DNA of 64,000 nt from Grammothele lineata (lineage: Eukaryota; Basidiomycota; Agaricomycetes; Polyporales; Polyporaceae), in assembly GCA_002150815.3 (NCBI GenBank), contig NDFF03000398.1, positions 62,001-126,000 on the forward strand, written 5' to 3'. Every line of letters begins with the position of its first letter. Position 1 is the stretch's first letter. The translations under genes and the position numbers were made by a program. This document shows, in pieces, positions 58,903 to 64,000 of the stretch. The notes under the pieces are model-generated. The model saw only the letters and a program-made list of their open reading frames with translations. It was not told where the DNA came from and did not search any database.

Positions 58903-59637
58903 GACAACGAAAATGTAGGCGCTATACTGGAGGTGAGCGTAAGAGGAAGGGAAACGCGATGAATGAAGAGGAGACTGCTACCGCAGCAGCACGGAGTGCA
59001 TCGATCCGGCGTTCCGCGACCCTCGTGAATGGATATCGATTATCCACGTGCTCAGTTACACGCTGTGGAGAGAGAAGCGCATATTCCGTTCTGTACACCT
59101 AGACTGTCAACCAGTCGTAGATGGGTACGATCCCATCATCTCGCATTAGCCATTGGCAGGACAAGCCGGGGAAAGCCACACTTTTCGATGCCCCGCGGCC
59201 GCCTTGTGATCTGATGAGATGTTTGAGATGGTCCTAACCGTACATCCTCCACATTATACGCCGGTACGACAAGAAGATGCGAGAGGAACCTGAGAGTTGA
59301 CGAATGGTCATCTCTTGTACAAAAGCAAACATTGAGCAACTATCAACGGCGATGGGGGGATCAACAAGTCCGCTCACCGTACGAGGATGAACACATCGAA
59401 ATGCTGATTGAACTTCCTGAGTTGCGTCAATTCGGGAGGAGCACAGAGTCTGGGTATTTGAACGCGGCCATGTGACTAGCCGTTCACTTGTGAGGCGCGG
59501 TAGCAAGGGCGGGCGCCAGACGCGTGAACGCCGCCCGCCTTGACCACCGCCTTCAATATCCTCACCACCTCCAAGCGTTGACACGACCCAGGCATTGCAT
59601 ACGTCCCCTTGTTTCTTAGGCCGTCTGTGAGACAACC
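58903..59637. other. Intergenic region
   Basis: About 735 nt between divergent starts. The antisense frame 59234-59740 has no recognised content. Likely promoter of the 57161 gene. Confidence 0.35.
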
Positions 59638-60597
59638 ATGCGTCAGACCAACATAGAGCGTACGGTGGGTATATCTCACCTTGGGATGACCACCCACCTA
59701 GAATCGGCACTAACCAGTGGGTTTGACGGCACCTATCCACAGGGAATCACGCTTGAACACTTGCATGCAAGACTAGAGGCCACAATTTCCCGGTTTGAAG
59801 CCCGCGAGCTTCGAAAGTGCAGGGACCAAGTTGGCCGTCCCACTGCGAACACACCACCTGGCCTACCGTACCCACCCCGTCCGAGCACTCCACATAGCCT
59901 GGATCTGCTTCGTCAGTGCCGTTCAGAAGCTAGAAGAATACTCGTATTCAGCGGATCTTCCTTCAACACGAACACGTCTTGCACACATACCGACAACGAG
60001 GACGACGACACGGTGGTCTTCGAGAAGAGGTCGTACCGCAAACAGAACCCTCGGCCTCTGCCTTTCGTTCCAGACGAGAACGAAGCTTGGGCCCAAGAAA
60101 ACCGTTCTTCCGGTGACCATCCCCACTTTGGGCTCGGAACTTCTGGTGCACGGGTAAAGCGGGGCTTGGGTATTGCGGAAAAGGAGAACATGCATCTGCC
60201 CTGGCCTGCCGTAGGATGTCGAGCGCAGAATGGCGACATCTTGTGCTCGCAACCTACCACATGGGAAGATGCCCGGTTGATGAATGGCGTCCATTGGGGC
60301 AACAGAGAAGCAGCGCAGCTATCGACGGTGGTGAATATGACCACCCAGCCGAACATCACCTTCGACTGCGGCTACCCCGGTGGCCCGAACAGCCCGCCTA
60401 GACACATCGAGTATGCCTTCGCGCCGATGGACTGGCAGACCGAGGCGATGTGCCGTTTCGAGGAATGCGTACAAGTTTCAGGGCCTGAATTAGAGGGAGC
60501 AGCATATATTGATCGGACTGCATACGGCACGTTCATACATTGCTTCACTACTGGTTTTAGACCTAACCTGGGATACGCTTCGTCAGGGACGTATTGA
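59638..60597 (+). CDS. Hypothetical protein, no recognised family
   Basis: One open frame of 319 codons starting in a good context (CAACCATGC). The protein is hydrophilic with no signal peptide and no membrane segment. It shows a possible short helix (EHLHARLEATISRFEARELR) at about residues 40-60, a Pro-rich stretch near 72-85, an acidic patch (TDNEDDDTVVF) near 120, and a C-terminal part rich in Trp, Cys, Asn and Gly (NITFDCGYPGGPNSPPRHIE; WQTEAMCRFEECVQ). No catalytic motif is seen. It could be an orphan gene or a chance frame with one or two undetected introns. The length is its main support. Confidence 0.4.
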   Translation: MRQTNIERTVGISHLGMTTHLESALTSGFDGTYPQGITLEHLHARLEATISRFEARELRKCRDQVGRPTANTPPGLPYPPRPSTPHSLDLLRQCRSEARRILVFSGSSFNTNTSCTHTDNEDDDTVVFEKRSYRKQNPRPLPFVPDENEAWAQENRSSGDHPHFGLGTSGARVKRGLGIAEKENMHLPWPAVGCRAQNGDILCSQPTTWEDARLMNGVHWGNREAAQLSTVVNMTTQPNITFDCGYPGGPNSPPRHIEYAFAPMDWQTEAMCRFEECVQVSGPELEGAAYIDRTAYGTFIHCFTTGFRPNLGYASSGTY

Positions 60598-61857
60598 TGC
60601 TAGCATGAATAACTCACCTCGTTGTCGCTCTCGTCAAATGCGTAGACGAAATCACGATCGACCGCGTCCTCGCAATGAACCATGCCCGCCAAGTCGTCCT
60701 GAACCTACCCTTGCCCCAGTCACCCCCCAACCTCGTGTCGATGGCCCCTCCTCCCTAACAGACACTCACAGCACACGTTGTCGTACAGACTCCTTTCTCC
60801 TTATACATCGCTTGTGAACCTCAATGGCGCTGGCGTCACTATCCACCATGTCTCGGCGGCTCAACAAGTCAACAGGCCGCACGCACGGACGCGCTGCGCC
60901 ATGCAGCTGACACTAGAGAGGCAATCAACGTCAGCTTTTCCGTCGCCCTGAAGACGAGCACGCCCACCTTCCACTGGCAGCCGAGCCCGAAGGAGGCGTA
61001 CGTGATGGTCGAAAGCTGCTGTCCAAGCCACATGCGCGCCACCGCTCCCCGTCCTCGCCGAGCAACGTGGCAGATGCGAGCGCTCTTCGCAGATTGGTCA
61101 CGGTTTCGATTCCTCCTCGTGCCACACTAGTCGTCATCTACACTTGTCCTATCCCATTCCTATTTCCGAACATCCGTCGGGTTCTGCAAGTGCTTTCTAC
61201 ATACTTCTATGCGTCTATGTTTCTCTAAGATTTCTACAATCCCGCGCTATATACTTGTCTTCAACCTGCATTCCCGCTACCACACCCAATCGTCACGCGG
61301 CGTGCGTGCATTCGAGTCGCATTATCATTTGCCTTCAGTTTTACATCCAATCTTCTTTCTTCGTCGCCCGCAAAGTCCTACGCTGCTGCCGTGTATGGGT
61401 ATAGTTACGATATGGTCCGCTCGCCCGTGCACGTCTCCACCGTGTATCGTTAGCTGTCTCCCTTCTTCCATATCATCGATGTGTTTCATCTTTTCTCCTG
61501 TCTTCGCCTCCGTATCCGTCTCCTCATCTACTCGCTGCGTCAATACGATGTAATCAGGGATATTGAAATAATTATTTCTGCTGTTGAATTCCCCGCCGTA
61601 TACGTGAGGATTCCGAAGTGTGCAGCAAGCATTAGACGGGCCAAGTCTATACGTTTGCAGCACGTAGAACACGGCGTAGCAGGGCGTTAGAATGATGAGG
61701 CGGCAATGCGTGGCTAAGGAGATCTCGATGCAGAAGAAACATGCTCGCGATAATGAAAGGAAGGAACGGGTCGGAAGGTATTCTATTCCGAACACAAGCT
61801 CTAGGGTATGTACTCCGATAGTGACGTGGAGAGGGTATGACGAGACAACCTGACAGC
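60598..61857. other. Intergenic region
   Basis: About 1.3 kb. A plus-strand stretch near 60910-61125 reads EAINVSFSVALKTSTPTFHW in one frame, but no family can be assigned. A pyrimidine- and AT-rich tract follows (61140-61600). Confidence 0.35.
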
Positions 61858-63947
61858 TCACGCAGAGCTGTGAAACTTCACCGTGCCCTGCGCGCGGCTC
61901 TTGAGCCAGCCCTTAAAGCCAACGACGAACATCGTCCAGCAGAACGCGAGGCAGGTGATCGCGACGCCGACGTTGAGGAACATCATCACGTCGTCGCGGC
62001 CCTGGCGCATGGCGGCGATCGTGAGCTCCTCGGTCGAGAACATGAACTCGAGCCCCCCGCACGCGAGCAGGAACGCCGCGAGCGCCTCCGTCGGCGGGCG
62101 CGAGGGCAGGATCGAGCGGGGCGGGCGGAGCCAGAGGAAGAAGTAGGTGAGGCAGCGGAGGACGGCGAAGGCGGAGAGGAGGTAGCCCCAGAGCATGTGG
62201 ATCTGCACCTGGAAGAGGTACGTCTGGAAGTGCGCGCTCATTGCTGCGCCGGTGATGCCGATGCAGAGCGCGGGGAACGGGTTGAAGGACGCGGCGTAGC
62301 TCGGGGGCTCCGCAATAGACCCTTGGGTACGGCTCGCTGCGGGGACCGCGGTGGTCGCGCTGGCGGCGAGCCACCGGCGAATGCGCTTCGACTCGATGCC
62401 CATGCCGAGGAGGCCGGCGAACCAGAACATGACGGCGATGCTGATGTGCTGCATCTCCTTGGTGGTGTAAGGGTCGCCGGGGTGCGCACCGAAGCGCTCC
62501 ATCCAAGTGTTCGAGATGCCGTAGAGGAAGACGACGAGAGACTCGACAAACTCGGCTGTAGGGTACCTCCCGTGGTGGCGGGGAGCGCGGTTCCAGGACC
62601 ATCCGAGATCGGAGAAGGCACCCAGGAAACGGGCAAAGGTCACCAGACCGTAGCACCAGAAGATGCCCGCCTCTGCGGATTCAAGATATAAGAATCGTAG
62701 AAGTTATGGACACGGCGCCGAACTCACTGATAATGTGTGCGAGGCAACCATTCAGGTAATTGCCACGGCACCCGCCCGTGTAAACGACGATGCCTGTCAC
62801 AACTTGCATCAACCCCGCAAAGACCAACGAACGTTCCGTGGTCGCAAACACTGCACGGCCAATGACCTTGAGCAGCTCCATCCCTCTCTTGCCTTGCCAG
62901 GGATAAACGCTATCTGATTCGTGGTAGGCGTCGTCCGAGCCGCGAGAATGCAGACCACCCAGTATCGTCCTCTCCGATAGCGCTGAGTGAGGGTACGAGC
63001 TTTGGCGGAAATGACGGATGTTGCGCGCCCAATATTCCGTTTCGTCATGTTCGACGACGTCCGCATCGTTTCGGATGGAATCGGCCTCATTGTCGACGGC
63101 TTTGAGCTCGGCCGCCTCCGTTTCTTCAGCGTCCTGAACGAGATTGGCGTACTCGGCGGATTCGGCGGGCAGGTGTGCGTCGCGACCGAGGACGACATAG
63201 TTCCAGTATCTCTTGACCGCGAAATCTTCTTCTCGGTTGCGGATCCGCTGAATGTACGTTACCAATCGCGCGAGAAGGCAGAAGATATCGTAGGTGGAGA
63301 TGGCCACGGCGCATGCGAGGAAGAAGTAGCCTTGGGAGCCGTGCTTGTTGCTCTCGTACCTGTGACGACATGCTCGGTGAACTGCGCGATGACTGAGATA
63401 CAGTGCCAAGAAGTACTGACATGTCTGGCGTCAACTTGCGGTAGAGCGCACTTGCAGAGAGACCAAGGGCGATGAGGGAGTAGAAGAAGACGACAGTGAC
63501 CCCATGCCACGCGTGCTTCACAGAGCGAAGAGCGATTCCTGTATGTAGCATAATATTAATGGCGAACAAGTTTCGAAAATCCAGACGTTGCGCACCTATT
63601 GGGAGCGCGCCGAAGAATGCAAGCGACATGGATAGCATGTGCAGTCCCATCAATCCCGGATACCGCCTCTCACCATCCGGGGAGCCAACGAAGTCAATCC
63701 AGTAGTACGAAAGAGGCGTTGGGTCGTGGTATATGGCGACTTCGGTCTCGTTGAGTTCAGTAAGTGGCTCCGGGGCATGGCGGCCGTGCCCCCCGTGGCC
63801 GTGGTCGCTATCTCTTGGTCGAAGGTGTTGCTCAACGAGAACCGGGGCATCTCTAAGTGCGTGCTCTGGCAGGTCAAGAACAGCGGAGGTGGCAGCGAGT
63901 GCTGTGGCTAGCACAGAGACGAGAACAGCAGCACAGAGTACGCGCAT
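61858..63947 (-). CDS. Ytp1-like multi-pass membrane protein (DUF2427 + Ytp1 domains)
   Basis: Three exons: 63947-63421, 63359-62728, 62672-61858; 657 residues. A signal peptide (MRVLCAAVLVSVLATALA) is followed by a His/Gly-rich segment (DHGHGGHGRHA) and a DUF2427-type membrane unit (GLMGLHMLSMSLAFFGALPI; YRKLTPDMYESNKHGSQGYF). A polar, acidic linker (about residues 225-310) leads into the Ytp1 domain: VYPWQGKRGMELLKVIGRAV, TGIVVYTGGCRGNYLNGCLA, HIIKAGIFWCYG, TAEFVESLVVFLYGISNTWM and HISIAVMFWFAGLLGMGIES, with several further TM helices to the C-terminus. Ytp1 resembles mitochondrial electron-transport components but its role is not established; an endomembrane location fits the signal peptide. 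All junctions are in phase. Confidence 0.87.
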
Positions 63948-64000
63948 GGCTGAAGAAGAGGGAAAGGACGGGAGGAGGCGGATCGGGGTGGCATAATGCG
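63948..64000. other. Window edge
   Basis: 53 nt upstream of the Ytp1-like start; no feature can be assigned. Confidence 0.3.

Noticed and set aside
60910..61125. Fragment resembling an O-methyltransferase helix
   Set aside because: Only a vague similarity over about 20 residues, with no other motif of the family.
61837..62691. 284-codon plus-strand frame rich in Glu/Arg/Ala
   Set aside because: Antisense shadow of the GC-rich Ytp1-like exon, whose splicing and domain matches are clear.
1..64000. CRISPR arrays, bacterial operons, insertion sequences
   Set aside because: Intron-rich eukaryotic genes throughout; no direct repeat arrays or transposase genes seen.

Overview
The window is nuclear DNA of a filamentous basidiomycete, most likely a mushroom-forming Agaricomycete. 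Genes carry many short GT-AG introns (about 41-200 nt, mostly 50-80), and the gene content fits: a velvet regulator, a macrophage-activating-glycoprotein-like secreted protein, a fungal HMG-CoA synthase, a Ytp1-family membrane protein and a dense set of BTB/POZ proteins. The given reading frames stop at introns and sometimes begin at non-ATG codons, so gene models were rebuilt by hand from splice sites, reading phase and comparison among the paralogues in the window.

Layout. 1-11.3 kb holds no gene I can support. 11.3-14.1 kb is a nine-exon Vps9-type Rab GEF (minus). 14.4-25.2 kb, all plus strand: a BTB protein, a secreted glycoprotein, a VelB-like velvet protein, a second BTB protein and a GH28 pectinase. 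25.2-36.4 kb: a minus-strand double-BTB gene, divergent from a two-TM unknown protein, then a 13-exon MFS transporter flanked by two small 300-residue BTB paralogues of identical exon structure. 38.1-58.9 kb is the core of the BTB cluster: eight more BTB genes on both strands with HMG-CoA synthase between them. 59.6-63.9 kb: a hypothetical ORF and a Ytp1/DUF2427 membrane protein.

Main observation. Thirteen BTB loci lie in 45 kb. All thirteen can be modelled with the same gene end: a phase-0 last intron followed by a micro-exon of 3-16 codons that supplies the C-terminus. In most of the large proteins this tail is a short hydrophobic alternating peptide of the form V/I-x-hydrophobic-x-hydrophobic-stop (VEFAL, IELRL, ITVEI, VVLTV, VVCLV, VTLVV, VSLQV, IVLEM). 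I do not know a description of this C-terminal peptide. The family is turning over: one copy is frameshifted, one has an in-frame stop that lies inside a perfect 5' splice site so that a new 78-nt intron would rescue the frame, and two neighbours look like a recent tandem duplication.

Functionally the non-BTB genes are ordinary (endosomal trafficking, sterol/isoprenoid synthesis, pectin breakdown, development). The BTB proteins are probably adaptor or scaffold proteins; their partners cannot be read from the sequence.
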